From the NCBI GenBank assembly GCA_030637025.1, contig DAOVVV010000014.1, forward strand, positions 1-59,416: a stretch of DNA of 59,416 nt, written 5' to 3'. The stretch comes from JAGLHV01 sp023143305 [NCBI: Clostridia bacterium]. Its GTDB lineage: Bacteria; CBDUZB01; JAGLHV01. Positions within the stretch are counted from its first letter, which is position 1, and every line of letters starts with the position of its first letter. Shown one piece after another: positions 1 to 8,290 of the stretch. The translations under genes and the position numbers were made by a program. The notes below the pieces were generated by a model. It was not told the origin of the DNA. It saw only the letters and a list, made by a program, of their open reading frames with translations, and made no database searches.

Positions 1-755
1 CCTGCATTTTTCTTTAAAACATCAATTGCTTCCTTACGGGAAAAAGGAACACAAAAAGAACATTGAGAGGTCAAACCATCAAACGTCTCTGCTATGGCAA
101 TCATTCTTGCCCCAAGCGGAATTTCCTCCCCTTTCAATCCACAGGGATAACCGGTACCATCAAATCGTTCATGATGTGATAAAATCAAGGGAGCTGTTTC
201 GTTTAATGCTTCTATTTCTTTAACAATACTTTCTCCGATTTCCGGATGTTGCTTAATTTTATCAAATTCTGATTCGGTTAATTCTTCCGATTTGTTTAAA
301 ATGTTTTCATCAATTTCTATTTTACCAATATCATGTAAAAGAGCAGCTAATTCTACCTTTCTTGCTTCATCAGAGGAAAGGCCTACTTTTTCCGCCATAA
401 AATTAACATGCCTGGCTACCCTTTTAGAATGGGCCCAGGGAAAAATTTGTTTTTTATCAAGAACCTGAAGTAAAGCACTTAGGGCAATAAAATAAACTTT
501 TTGCCTTTCATCAAGTACTTCTTCCGTAAGTCCCTTTTTTTCTTCCTTTATCTTTTCCTCCTCCAATCCTTTCATCAAAACTTCTAATTGACTGAGAAGT
601 TCCGACTCCAAAATACGATGATGTCCACCAGGGGTCTTAAATGTTTTAAGTTTTCCCTGATAAATATAATTTTTAATAGTTTGCACACTCACTTTAAGTA
701 ATTCCGCTACTTCTTTAGTTGTTAAAACCTTTCCCCCTTCAGAAAAGTCTGCCAT
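1..755 (-). CDS. HTH (excisionase/MerR-type) + HD-GYP domain protein, truncated by window edge
   Basis: Probable cyclic-di-GMP phosphodiesterase or HD-GYP signalling protein; 251 residues are visible and the C-terminus lies beyond position 1. Residues about 8-57 form an excisionase-type helix-turn-helix (LTTKEVAELLKVSVQTIKNY, then KLKTFKTPGGHHRI). The HD-GYP domain starts near residue 85: LLHDIGK puts the metal-binding HD pair at 141-142, and HHERFDGTGYP at 194-204 is the GYP signature. The usual DAMTSDRPY-like segment reads DGLTSQCSF. ATG 755 is preceded by GGAGGAAGT, an excellent ribosome-binding site. A DNA-binding HTH in front of HD-GYP replaces the more common receiver. It may act as a c-di-GMP-responsive regulator next to the exopolysaccharide genes; that role is inferred. 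Confidence 0.88.
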   Translation of the reverse strand, partial: MADFSEGGKVLTTKEVAELLKVSVQTIKNYIYQGKLKTFKTPGGHHRILESELLSQLEVLMKGLEEEKIKEEKKGLTEEVLDERQKVYFIALSALLQVLDKKQIFPWAHSKRVARHVNFMAEKVGLSSDEARKVELAALLHDIGKIEIDENILNKSEELTESEFDKIKQHPEIGESIVKEIEALNETAPLILSHHERFDGTGYPCGLKGEEIPLGARMIAIAETFDGLTSQCSFCVPFSRKEAIDVLKKNA

Positions 756-781
756 ACTTCCTCCATACTTAATAATTTAAC

Positions 782-913
782 AAGAGTTCTGCAAAATACA
801 ATATTCTGTCATTCCGCACTTGATGCGGAATCTATAATGTTTTTAAATATCAATAGATTCCTGCTTTCGCAGGAATGACAATCAAGGTAAAAAGGCTATT
901 TTGCAGAAGTCTT
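782..913. mobile_element. MITE-like element, family 1, copy 1
   Basis: Ends are 17-bp terminal inverted repeats AAGAsTTCTGCAAAATA (782-798 and, inverted, 897-913). The 11-bp sequence AATAATTTAAC flanks it on both sides (771-781 and 914-924), as expected for a target-site duplication. The interior holds two palindromes, a TTCCGCA..TGCGGAA hairpin and the widespread TTCCTGC..GCAGGAA hairpin (856-879). A second copy with the same ends lies at 33967-34121. There is no coding capacity, so it would need a transposase supplied elsewhere. Confidence 0.8.
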
Positions 914-1024
914 AATAATTTAACCATAAAAAAAGCGACATTAATTATCTGCACAAACAAAAAATTAATATCACTTTTTATATCAACAAACTTCCACCTA
1001 ATGAAAAACCCATCACCTTTTTGT

Positions 1025-1053
1025 ATCCTAACATATTAATTTTCACTGGTCAA
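1025..1053 (-). promoter_or_regulatory. Possible sigma70 promoter for the HTH/HD-GYP gene
   Basis: On the minus strand TTGACC (1053-1048) and TAGGAT (1030-1025) are separated by 17 bp. The -10 is only a fair match. The predicted leader of about 265 nt would include the MITE-like element at 782-913. Apart from this and that element, I see no gene in 756-1231; positions 1185-1225 carry a copy of the AACCAATTAAAC / GACGGTT dispersed repeat. Confidence 0.3.
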
Positions 1054-1231
1054 GTCTTTTTTTGATTTCAGCAAATTGTAAAATGTTTGGTCTATTTGGC
1101 TTAATAAAGAGGTAAGTTATTTTTTCCGGAAGGAATTTAATAGAAAGGTAAAACTATTCAACCAAGATTTTTTTCCAAATCATTAACCAATTAAACAAAT
1201 TAAACCAATAAAACTAATTAACTGTCTTTTT

Positions 1232-3178
1232 TTATTTAATAATCGAAAACTTACCATATTTTTTCGCTCCCTGTTCATTGGTAACCAAATAAACATAGAC
1301 CCCACTAACTACCCCTTCTCCCTGACTATTCTTCACATTCCATTCTACTGCGGAATTATTCCCTATTTCTTCTTTAGTTATCTTTTTTACTAATTCCCCG
1401 GATACTGTATATATTTTAATTTCCGGATTACCACGAAGATTAATAAACTTTATTGTACTATCTCCTTTACTGGGTTTAAACGGATTAGGAAAAACCTTGA
1501 CATTGGAAAGACTACTTGCCAAAAAAAGATAATCTTCCGCCCATTCATAAGCTCCAATATCATATCTGGAAGCTGGATTTGGAGTTCTTAAAACCCCATC
1601 AAAATCTCTACTAACAATACTACTTACAGCAAAAGTTCCTCTATCCCGAGCAGGACTTTCATCTTTAAGACGAAAATCATTCCTTTCTGAATCAACAAAT
1701 AAAGGATCTTCAGTGATAACATTAGTTGCCCAGGAAGGAGGAGAATCATTGCCATACCACACATCATAATTAGAAGTTCGCGTACCTATATATTCATTAT
1801 CACTATAATAAGCTGTTCCGCCTAAAGAATATATTATATTATTTTTCATTGTTATATTTACGAATTTTTTAAAATTTATCATTGATAACGATCCGAAACT
1901 ATAAACTGTATTATTATAGAATAATATATTTGGAGTTCCCTCCTTTTGAATGGTAAAATAAACAGGGCTTCTACTAAAAGCTGACCCGCAATTGTAAATA
2001 ATATTATTGTATATTCTAATATCTTCTACTCTTGAACTTATGTGAATACCTGAACATTCTAAAGAATAACACAAATTATTGTGGATATTTATTTCATCAG
2101 CGTATTTTTTCGGAACAGTTACATCTGTATCTCTGGGATGAATATAAATACCTGAAACATCAGGCCCTAAATCGTGAAATTCATTCCATCCTATATCGTA
2201 ATATTCAATGTTTTGCACACATTCATAAGTCCCAGCATAAATACCATGGTCATATTTATCATGTCCCCAATCATAAATATGACAACCAAAAATATCAAAA
2301 TGACTGACACAATCTGTCTTTATAGCTCCTGTTCTACATTCACCTAATGGATATTTTTTTTGTCCATCAATTTCTAATGCGATTATTCTATAATGGCCTA
2401 CATTACTCCTATCTATAACAATACCTGCTTTACACGCTAAAATTTTCAATTTTGCTATTACTGTATATCCTGTATTAGAATAATTATTTCTTATAGCTGC
2501 TCCTCCTGCAGTAGGAATAGCATCAAGTATAGGCATTTCTGAAGGATACCCAACAAAACCAGTATACCTGTTTACCGACCCATTGAAACCAGGATATAAA
2601 TATAAAATCGCTCCATATAAATCATGTTCATCATATATCCCGCTTCTAATATAAACTATATCCCCACCGCTGATCTGCCGTCTGGCATAAGCAATTGTCT
2701 CCCACGAACCATTATTTCCAATTCTAAAAGAACCATATCGTCCATTATTCTCATTATTTCCATCAGATTTAGCAACAAAATAAATATTGCCGTCTCTTAC
2801 AGTAAAAGGCAAACTATTGGAACTAATTCCATTAACTGTCACTTTTATAATGCCCGTCCCATCACTACAATCACTATTTAACCAAAAAGTTATTCTTTCC
2901 AAATCTACTGCATTACCTGCTGTCTCTCCCCATTCCGCATAATCTGAATTCTGCCTTAAATCCGTTCCGCAAACTGTAACATAATTGGCAGCTCTTATAG
3001 AACCAAAATTCCTTCCCCAAATAGTAACAGCACAACCCTTTGTAGGGCTTTCTTCCCACCCTGTTTTAGGCCCATCCACCAAATCAGAAAAACAAAGAAC
3101 CGGTACAGGGGTAGCCGCAAAAACAACCAAGCTTCTAACAATCACCAATAATAATGTAAAAACTATTAACTTCTTCAT
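1232..3178 (-). CDS. Secreted right-handed beta-helix protein with choice-of-anchor-Q and FlgD-Ig-like C-terminal domain
   Basis: A surface or secreted protein of about 648 residues. A signal peptide (MKKLIVFTLLLVIVRSLVVF, then AA) is followed by an IPT/TIG-like stretch, a long Asn/Ile-rich series of NN.I.. turns typical of pectate-lyase/NosD-type parallel beta-helices, the DIGAYEW motif typical of choice-of-anchor-Q proteins, and a C-terminal module (VFPNPFKPS, IKIYTVSGELV, GVVSGVYVYLV) of the FlgD-Ig/type-A sorting family. A polysaccharide-binding or lyase role is plausible given the neighbours, but catalytic residues cannot be assigned. GTG 3184 and ATG 3181 also start in frame. ATG 3178 sits 6 nt after GGAGGT and is preferred. 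Confidence 0.85.
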   Translation of the reverse strand: MKKLIVFTLLLVIVRSLVVFAATPVPVLCFSDLVDGPKTGWEESPTKGCAVTIWGRNFGSIRAANYVTVCGTDLRQNSDYAEWGETAGNAVDLERITFWLNSDCSDGTGIIKVTVNGISSNSLPFTVRDGNIYFVAKSDGNNENNGRYGSFRIGNNGSWETIAYARRQISGGDIVYIRSGIYDEHDLYGAILYLYPGFNGSVNRYTGFVGYPSEMPILDAIPTAGGAAIRNNYSNTGYTVIAKLKILACKAGIVIDRSNVGHYRIIALEIDGQKKYPLGECRTGAIKTDCVSHFDIFGCHIYDWGHDKYDHGIYAGTYECVQNIEYYDIGWNEFHDLGPDVSGIYIHPRDTDVTVPKKYADEINIHNNLCYSLECSGIHISSRVEDIRIYNNIIYNCGSAFSRSPVYFTIQKEGTPNILFYNNTVYSFGSLSMINFKKFVNITMKNNIIYSLGGTAYYSDNEYIGTRTSNYDVWYGNDSPPSWATNVITEDPLFVDSERNDFRLKDESPARDRGTFAVSSIVSRDFDGVLRTPNPASRYDIGAYEWAEDYLFLASSLSNVKVFPNPFKPSKGDSTIKFINLRGNPEIKIYTVSGELVKKITKEEIGNNSAVEWNVKNSQGEGVVSGVYVYLVTNEQGAKKYGKFSIIK

Positions 3179-3217
3179 CATCACACCTCCATTTTCTTGA
3201 TTAAGAAAATGTCTAAT

Positions 3218-3868
3218 TTAAATTAAATATTTATTTAGTTCCGGATTTATTTCCCTAATAAATTGCTTTAATATTTTTAAACTTTTATCTGGGCTCTGCT
3301 CAATAACAGCAGAAACTTTTACTAATGCACCTGCATTGCTTTTTGCCATTAATTTATTTTTCATCATTTGCCAACGTAAAGTTGTATAACTATTCGTTTG
3401 TAAACTTCCTATTTTAAAATAGTAAAGAACAAGTTTATCCTCTCTAGGACTTGTTGTTATAAATTTGGTAGCAAAAAAACTTTGTTGTTCATCTATTTCT
3501 ACTTTTTCTTTTTTTCTACTTGTAAGTCGCGAACCTTTCCCGGTTAAACAACTTTCCGGCAAATGGAAGGCTACTCGACTATCTTTGTAATAAACAATGG
3601 ACAAAAAAACTTTTTCTTCCTTAGAATTAATATATCTTCTAATTAGCACCTCTTCTGTCTCTAATATATTTTTAGTTTCATCATCTACTGAAATATATTC
3701 TCCCTTCCAGTCTCCAACATTCAAAGGTATTTTAGCAGATATGTTTACATTAGTTTTTTCTATATAAGGTCTACTCTGTACCCATAAAATAATACCTGCA
3801 AAAAAAACAAATATACCTATTAGAATAATATACCTTTTTTGAAATTTTTGCATCGTGATTTTTGTCAC
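3218..3868 (-). CDS. EpsI-type exosortase-associated protein (DUF3485)
   Basis: A 216-residue protein with one N-terminal membrane anchor (about 12-30) and a periplasmic domain of the EpsI/exosortase C-terminal family. It shows the family pattern of a YY.DSR..FHLPESCL segment followed by a G..L.S stretch. In many genomes EpsI is adjacent or fused to the exosortase and linked to exopolysaccharide loci; here the exosortase gene is immediately upstream in the same direction, separated by 256 bp that consist almost entirely of dispersed repeats. The start is uncertain: GTG 3868 gives the listed length, ATG 3853 is an alternative, and neither has a strong ribosome-binding site. Confidence 0.8.
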   Translation of the reverse strand: MTKITMQKFQKRYIILIGIFVFFAGIILWVQSRPYIEKTNVNISAKIPLNVGDWKGEYISVDDETKNILETEEVLIRRYINSKEEKVFLSIVYYKDSRVAFHLPESCLTGKGSRLTSRKKEKVEIDEQQSFFATKFITTSPREDKLVLYYFKIGSLQTNSYTTLRWQMMKNKLMAKSNAGALVKVSAVIEQSPDKSLKILKQFIREINPELNKYLI

Positions 3869-3950
3869 TCTCTTTCTTTGTCCCCTTTTTTATTTCTTTA
3901 CTCTGTGTCTTTTTCTTTTGTCTTTGTTTTGAATTTCGGATTTAATATTC

Positions 3951-4067
3951 GTTTTTTATTTCTTTAATTCATAACTTATAACTATTAACTCATAACTGTA
4001 GTTTCTGTCTATGGACTATGGACTGTCGACTATGGACTAAATCTGTTTTTGTTTTTAACTCATAACT
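3951..4067. repeat. 117-bp repeat, arm 1 of a perfect long-range inverted pair
   Basis: The reverse complement of this segment is identical over 117 bp to 22531-22647. It consists of AGTTATGAGTTA-type and GTCCATAGTCGACAGTCC-type subrepeats. The two arms face each other across the whole polysaccharide cassette (18.5 kb). A further GTCCATAG-type copy follows at 4102-4134 and supplies the stop codon of the exosortase gene (AGTCCATAG read on the minus strand). Confidence 0.9.
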
Positions 4068-4124
4068 AATAACTTATAACTTTCTGTTATTTGTTGCCTT
4101 TATCTATGGACTATCGACTGTGGA

Positions 4125-4967
4125 CTATGGACTTTTGTTTGTCTTTCCCTTTCCCTCCAACTTCCCCCAACACAACCATAAACTAACAAAGGCAATAACA
4201 AATACTAAATATCCTGTGAAATCATGAAAAAGACCTTTGGTCATTTGACTCCCATAAATAAATACACCTAAAGATAATATAATTACTCGAATAATATTAG
4301 ACATTAAGGCAATCGGTATAGCTAAAGAAAAAAGTATAATTTTTTTGAACATAGTTGTTTTTGTTAAATAAGCAAAAATACTTCCCAAAGCCAACATTGA
4401 AATAAGGGAACGCAAACCACTGCAAGGATTTCCCACAACCAGACTGGCATTGGGAAAGAATATTTGAAACCCTTCATTCTTCATTGGTAATTTCATAAAT
4501 GTCTGTAAGATAAATACCGCACTCTTGGTAGCAAACATCTTCATCGGAAAACTGATGGCATTAATTGCTACTTTAGGAATAGGAATCATAAAAATCAAAA
4601 AAGCTAAAGGAAATAAAATTTTCTTAGTAATTTCCTTCCCATATAAAAACAAACTAATTCCAAAAACCAAAGACAAAATAGAAAAACCGCTTACAAAAAA
4701 TACTTCGGCTAACACACCCAACAGATGTATGAGTAGAGAAAAAATTATTAATCCTACTCCCCATAAATCATTTTTCTTGTTGATATTTTTTAATTGCTTT
4801 TTCCCAAGGAAAATTAAATATCCGGTAACAAAGGGAATCAAAAATCCATGCGAATAATAAGAGTCAGCGGCTACATATCTCTCGTAAAGCCAAACAAAAG
4901 TAGAACGATAAATTAATCCTATAAAAAATAACATCAACCCTAATTGAATAAATGTGTTTTTTTTCAT
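4125..4967 (-). CDS. Exosortase (EpsH-type transpeptidase)
   Basis: A polytopic membrane transpeptidase of 280 residues with about eight hydrophobic segments, the size of a bare exosortase core without fused EpsI. All three expected catalytic residues are present: Cys182 in NPCSGLRSLISMLALG, Arg227 in SNIIRVIIL and His248 in FHDFTGYLVF. The N-terminal YYSHGFLIP motif is also typical. Exosortases process proteins carrying PEP-CTERM-like C-terminal signals (known for the family), but no such substrate is visible in this window. GGAG four bases before ATG 4967 supports the start. The last codons and stop run into a dispersed repeat, so the original C-terminus may have been altered. Confidence 0.92.
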   Translation of the reverse strand: MKKNTFIQLGLMLFFIGLIYRSTFVWLYERYVAADSYYSHGFLIPFVTGYLIFLGKKQLKNINKKNDLWGVGLIIFSLLIHLLGVLAEVFFVSGFSILSLVFGISLFLYGKEITKKILFPLAFLIFMIPIPKVAINAISFPMKMFATKSAVFILQTFMKLPMKNEGFQIFFPNASLVVGNPCSGLRSLISMLALGSIFAYLTKTTMFKKIILFSLAIPIALMSNIIRVIILSLGVFIYGSQMTKGLFHDFTGYLVFVIAFVSLWLCWGKLEGKGKTNKSP

Positions 4968-4989
4968 CTATCTCCTCTCTACAAAACAG

Positions 4990-5080
4990 TCACAAATAGT
5001 CATATACTCACTTCGTTCGTGTCACATATTGTCACACACTACCATCCTGTATAACTATGTTTGACTACTTACAACTATTT
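4990..5080. repeat. Solo copy of the TAGTCATATAC / CTATGTTTGACTAC repeat
   Basis: The left half (ATAGTCATATACTCACTT) and right half (AACTATGTTTGACTACTTA) lie next to each other, separated by about 30 bp. The same two halves flank the four-helix-bundle gene at 11775-12146, and a third gene-less copy lies at 9512-9612. This copy sits just upstream of the exosortase. Confidence 0.7.
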
Positions 5081-5199
5081 TTTAACATTCCTTGACCTCT
5101 GTAAACCATTCCCCACAGGAAATACTATTTTCTCACCAATTTCCAAACTATTTTTTTATCTTACCCGCATGTTCTACAAATTTTTTCATAAAAAATACG

Positions 5200-6186
5200 C
5201 TAATTTTCCATATTTTCATTAATTTTAAGAGTCATATACCATTCTACCATTCGTTTAAATCCATCGGTCAAATCAATTTTCGGTTTAAAACCCAACTCCC
5301 TAATTTTATCAGAGGTGTGGTGTGTATCAGTATTAAATTTTTTCATTCTTTTAGCCGTAATAGGAAAATTATACCCGGTTACCTTAGCCAATATATCAAA
5401 TATATAGCCCATACTTAATGCCACCCCTAAAGGAATCCTAACCTTAGGGATATTTCTGGATAAATATTGGGCAATGATTTCTGCTATCCGGGTTGAGGTC
5501 ATCTGGGGATAATCTGAATAATTATAAATCTCCAGGCCTGATTTTAAATTTTCTAATAAAAAAATAGTGGCCTCTACTAAATTTTCCACATAACCAACTG
5601 ATTTAAGGTTTTCACCTTTTCCTACAAAGAGAAATCTTTTTTTGTAAATATTATTAATTAGATTAAACATATTAGCGTAGTTATACGGGCCAAAAACTAC
5701 GGTGGGGCGTAAAATAACCGCCTGACGGGAAGAATCTTCTTTAACCCAATTATAAACTACTTTTTCCGCGGCTAATTTAGATGCCCCATAATCATTAACC
5801 GGGGAAGGAGAAGTCTCCTCGGTACTAGGAATATTTTGTTCCCCATAAACAGCTACGGTACTATAAAAAATAAATTTCTTAATACCCAATTGGGACGCAC
5901 AACGAAGAATATTTGCTGTTCCTTCTTCATTAACGCGAAAAAATTCACTACGGGAAATACCAAAATCATGATGTTTTGCCGCTAAATTTATTATCACTTC
6001 TGCTCCATCTGCGGCTTTAAGAACATCCTGATAATTTAAAATGTCTCCTATAATAAAATGCCCCAATTCTTCTCTGGGGCCATAAGGATTAATATCTAAT
6101 CCTACAAGCTCGTATCCTTGGTCAATTAATTTCCGATTAAGAAAACCACCAATAAACCCGGCATTACCGGTGACTAAAATTTTCAT
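5200..6186 (-). CDS. NAD-dependent epimerase/dehydratase (extended SDR)
   Basis: A 328-residue extended short-chain dehydrogenase, probably acting on a nucleotide sugar for the surface polysaccharide. The N-terminal Rossmann motif is GNAGFIG (7-13), followed by LVGLDIN with the acidic NAD-binding residue. The catalytic elements are the YSTVAVYG strand (around 108-115) and YGASK, i.e. Tyr133 and Lys137. The length matches UDP-glucose 4-epimerase and dTDP-glucose dehydratase relatives. The exact substrate (4-epimerase, dehydratase or reductase) cannot be decided from sequence. A good GAGGT site precedes ATG 6186. It is the most downstream enzyme gene of the cassette on the minus strand. Confidence 0.85.
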   Translation of the reverse strand: MKILVTGNAGFIGGFLNRKLIDQGYELVGLDINPYGPREELGHFIIGDILNYQDVLKAADGAEVIINLAAKHHDFGISRSEFFRVNEEGTANILRCASQLGIKKFIFYSTVAVYGEQNIPSTEETSPSPVNDYGASKLAAEKVVYNWVKEDSSRQAVILRPTVVFGPYNYANMFNLINNIYKKRFLFVGKGENLKSVGYVENLVEATIFLLENLKSGLEIYNYSDYPQMTSTRIAEIIAQYLSRNIPKVRIPLGVALSMGYIFDILAKVTGYNFPITAKRMKKFNTDTHHTSDKIRELGFKPKIDLTDGFKRMVEWYMTLKINENMEN

Positions 6187-6218
6187 TCTTACCTCTTCAA
6201 GATAATTCTACCATATTT

Positions 6219-6315
6219 TTACAAATTTTTCCTCTCTTTTTTAATAAATATTTTCCAAAATTTATAATACAGCTTGTATGGAATCATTTTTTGAAATTGC
6301 TTTTTTTATAAAATA
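6219..6315 (-). pseudogene. Remnant of a deacetylase gene 3' end
   Basis: Read on the minus strand, this segment encodes KKQFQKMIPYKLYYKFWKIF followed by IKKERKNL and a stop. That is closely similar to the C-terminus of the neighbouring deacetylase (IKQFLKQVIPYKIYYKLWEM, then FNKKEKEDL). A one-base frameshift precedes the matching part, and nothing recognisable lies further upstream. It is therefore a truncated paralogous gene end left downstream of the intact gene. Confidence 0.75.
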
Positions 6316-6330
6316 TGTCTTTCCTGCGAA

Positions 6331-6470
6331 CAAACTGTGTCATAACTGCCGTTTTTGGCTTTGTCATTCCCGAAATCTTTTATCGGGAATCCATTTTCCG
6401 ACGATAATATTTTACTGGATCTCCGGGTCAAGCCCGAAGATGACAGAAAAAAGCAATTGTGACACAGTCT
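6331..6470. mobile_element. MITE-like element, family 2, inserted inside a REP hairpin
   Basis: Imperfect terminal inverted repeats AAACTGTGTCATAACTGC (6332-6349) and GCAATTGTGACACAGTCT (6453-6470) match at 15 of 18 positions. The sequences directly outside, GTCTTTCCTGCGAA (6317-6330) and GGAAAGCAGGAATC (6471-6484), are the two halves of the common TTCCTGC-GAAA-GCAGGAA repeat, so the element appears to have landed in its loop. Two further small hairpins (TCCCGA..TCGGGA and CCGGGTC..) lie inside. The rest of the 6187-6541 gap has only the deacetylase remnant. Confidence 0.75.
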
Positions 6471-6541
6471 GGAAAGCAGGAATCCATAACCTTCAATACT
6501 TTTTTATCCTTTTCAGGATATTATAAAAAACTAATTATATC

Positions 6542-7321
6542 TTATAAATCTTCTTTCTCCTTCTTATTGAACATCTCCCAGAGTTTATAATATATTTTAT
6601 ACGGAATTACTTGTTTCAAAAACTGTTTTATCATAAACTTTATCAGTTGTCTATAATAAAAATATTTTCCCCCGGAAACTATTTCCTGAAAATATTCTAT
6701 ATCGATATTATTAAAAATAGGTATCCGTCCAAACTCTACGATTTCGTCCCCTTCACTAACAAAATTAATCCCGGGTTTAGAAGTAAAAAAATAACGATAC
6801 CCACATTCTTCCAATAATGCTTTTATCTCTTTAGGCTTCTCTCCCCGGGGCAAAGATAAGGCCAGAGGATTTTCACCTGTTTCTCTGACAATAATATCTT
6901 TTGATGATAACAATTCCTGCCTGATTTCTTCTTCACTTAACCGGGTCAATAAATTATGACTTTTAGTGTGCGATTGAATAGAAAATCCTTTTTCTTTCAA
7001 CCCCTGTATTTGAACCCAGGTCATATATCCCTTATTTCCGATATAATCAGTAGTAATAAAGTGAATACTTTTTAAACCATATTTTTGTAATATTGGCAAA
7101 GCAACTATATAATCAGTATCAAACCCATCATCAAAAGTAACCATAACCGGTTTTATATCCCCGGATAATCCTTTAGCTAATTCATTTATGGTTACCGCTG
7201 TATATCCCTGTTTTTTTAGATATTCCATCTGCAGTATAAATGTTTCCTTCGTTACTACATAGCGGTTACGGCTTACATTGTTTTCTGCAATTTCATGATA
7301 CATTAATACCGGAATTATCAT
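6542..7321 (-). CDS. Polysaccharide deacetylase (NodB family)
   Basis: Metal-dependent carbohydrate esterase of the CE4/NodB fold, about 259 residues, probably removing N-acetyl groups from the polysaccharide or a lipid-linked precursor. The first catalytic motif is VTFDDGFDTDY, and the metal-binding motif is SHTKSHN (H-x3-H spacing as in the family). It also has the LMYHEI strand near the N-terminus common in polymer deacetylases of this type. No signal peptide is evident, and the C-terminus is basic and hydrophobic. An upstream in-frame TTG (7333) is possible, but ATG 7321 follows GGAG at 6 nt and overlaps the preceding gene's TGA as ATGA, indicating translational coupling. Confidence 0.9.
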   Translation of the reverse strand: MIIPVLMYHEIAENNVSRNRYVVTKETFILQMEYLKKQGYTAVTINELAKGLSGDIKPVMVTFDDGFDTDYIVALPILQKYGLKSIHFITTDYIGNKGYMTWVQIQGLKEKGFSIQSHTKSHNLLTRLSEEEIRQELLSSKDIIVRETGENPLALSLPRGEKPKEIKALLEECGYRYFFTSKPGINFVSEGDEIVEFGRIPIFNNIDIEYFQEIVSGGKYFYYRQLIKFMIKQFLKQVIPYKIYYKLWEMFNKKEKEDL

Positions 7322-8268
7322 CCCCTGCTCCAATTACGAACATCTATCAAACAAATAGCTCTGGCAATGCCAAAAACAAAAAACAATAATGTAAGCGGTA
7401 TTATATATCTAATCCTTTTTTTTTCAAAATTAACCTTCATTGCCCAGATAAAAGAGACGATAAACATTGTTACTACTGCCAACACCATCAATTTAATCTT
7501 CACTAATAAAATCGAAAGACAAAAAACAAAAATACAAAGTAAAAAAAACAACGGCAAACTTAAACTTTTAAAATATTTTTTTTTATTTTTTGATTTAAAA
7601 AACACCCGCAAAACATCTTTACCATACCATAATTGTTTTTTAAAAAAAGTTATTAATGTTTCAGCAAAACCTAAATGATATGAACCTATAGCTTTATTGG
7701 ATACTATTTTATATCCTTTATCCTTGATTCTATAGCAAATATCCGAATCTTCACATACATTTAACTGTTCATCAAACCCTCCGACAGCATCAAAAGATTC
7801 CTTTTTAATTATTAAATTACCACTTTGAATCCATTCTACTTCGCATCGATCTTTTCTGGTTTTTTTATTAAATTCCCAAGCTCTGGAAACCCAGGACCCT
7901 TTACCGTACAGCTTATAATTAGAACCTGTAGCTCCTACTTGTTTATCACTCAATTCTCTCAATGCTTCTTGTAACCATTCTTTTGCTACCACACAATCTG
8001 CATCCACAAAGGCAAAAATATTCCCCTGTGCTATTGTCACCCCAAAATTTCTCAATCCTGCAATATTAATATCAGTCTTTATAAAAACTCTCACCTCTAA
8101 ATCTTTAGCTGCTTCAACAGTTTTATCGGTAGACCCGTTATCTACTACAATTATTTCATAATCACATCCACTGCTGTCTACTTTTTGAATGGATTCGACA
8201 CACCTTTTAATATTTGATTCCTCATTCAATGCAGGAATAATGATTGAGACAAAAGGAATATCACTCAT
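7318..8268 (-). CDS. Glycosyltransferase family 2 with C-terminal membrane segments
   Basis: A 316-residue GT-A glycosyltransferase. The N-terminus SIIIPALNEESNIKRCVESI and the VDNGSTDKT strand are classical GT2 features; FVDADC supplies the DxD metal/nucleotide-sugar motif, and GGFDEQLNVCEDSDICYR is the acceptor/ED-type catalytic segment. Two to three hydrophobic helices follow residue 240, so the enzyme is probably membrane-attached at the cytoplasmic face. It transfers a sugar to the growing lipid-linked unit; donor and acceptor are not predictable. AAAGGA precedes ATG 8268. The stop overlaps the deacetylase start by four bases. Confidence 0.9.
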   Translation of the reverse strand: MSDIPFVSIIIPALNEESNIKRCVESIQKVDSSGCDYEIIVVDNGSTDKTVEAAKDLEVRVFIKTDINIAGLRNFGVTIAQGNIFAFVDADCVVAKEWLQEALRELSDKQVGATGSNYKLYGKGSWVSRAWEFNKKTRKDRCEVEWIQSGNLIIKKESFDAVGGFDEQLNVCEDSDICYRIKDKGYKIVSNKAIGSYHLGFAETLITFFKKQLWYGKDVLRVFFKSKNKKKYFKSLSLPLFFLLCIFVFCLSILLVKIKLMVLAVVTMFIVSFIWAMKVNFEKKRIRYIIPLTLLFFVFGIARAICLIDVRNWSRG

Positions 8269-8290
8269 AAAAAAATTCCTTTATCAATAG

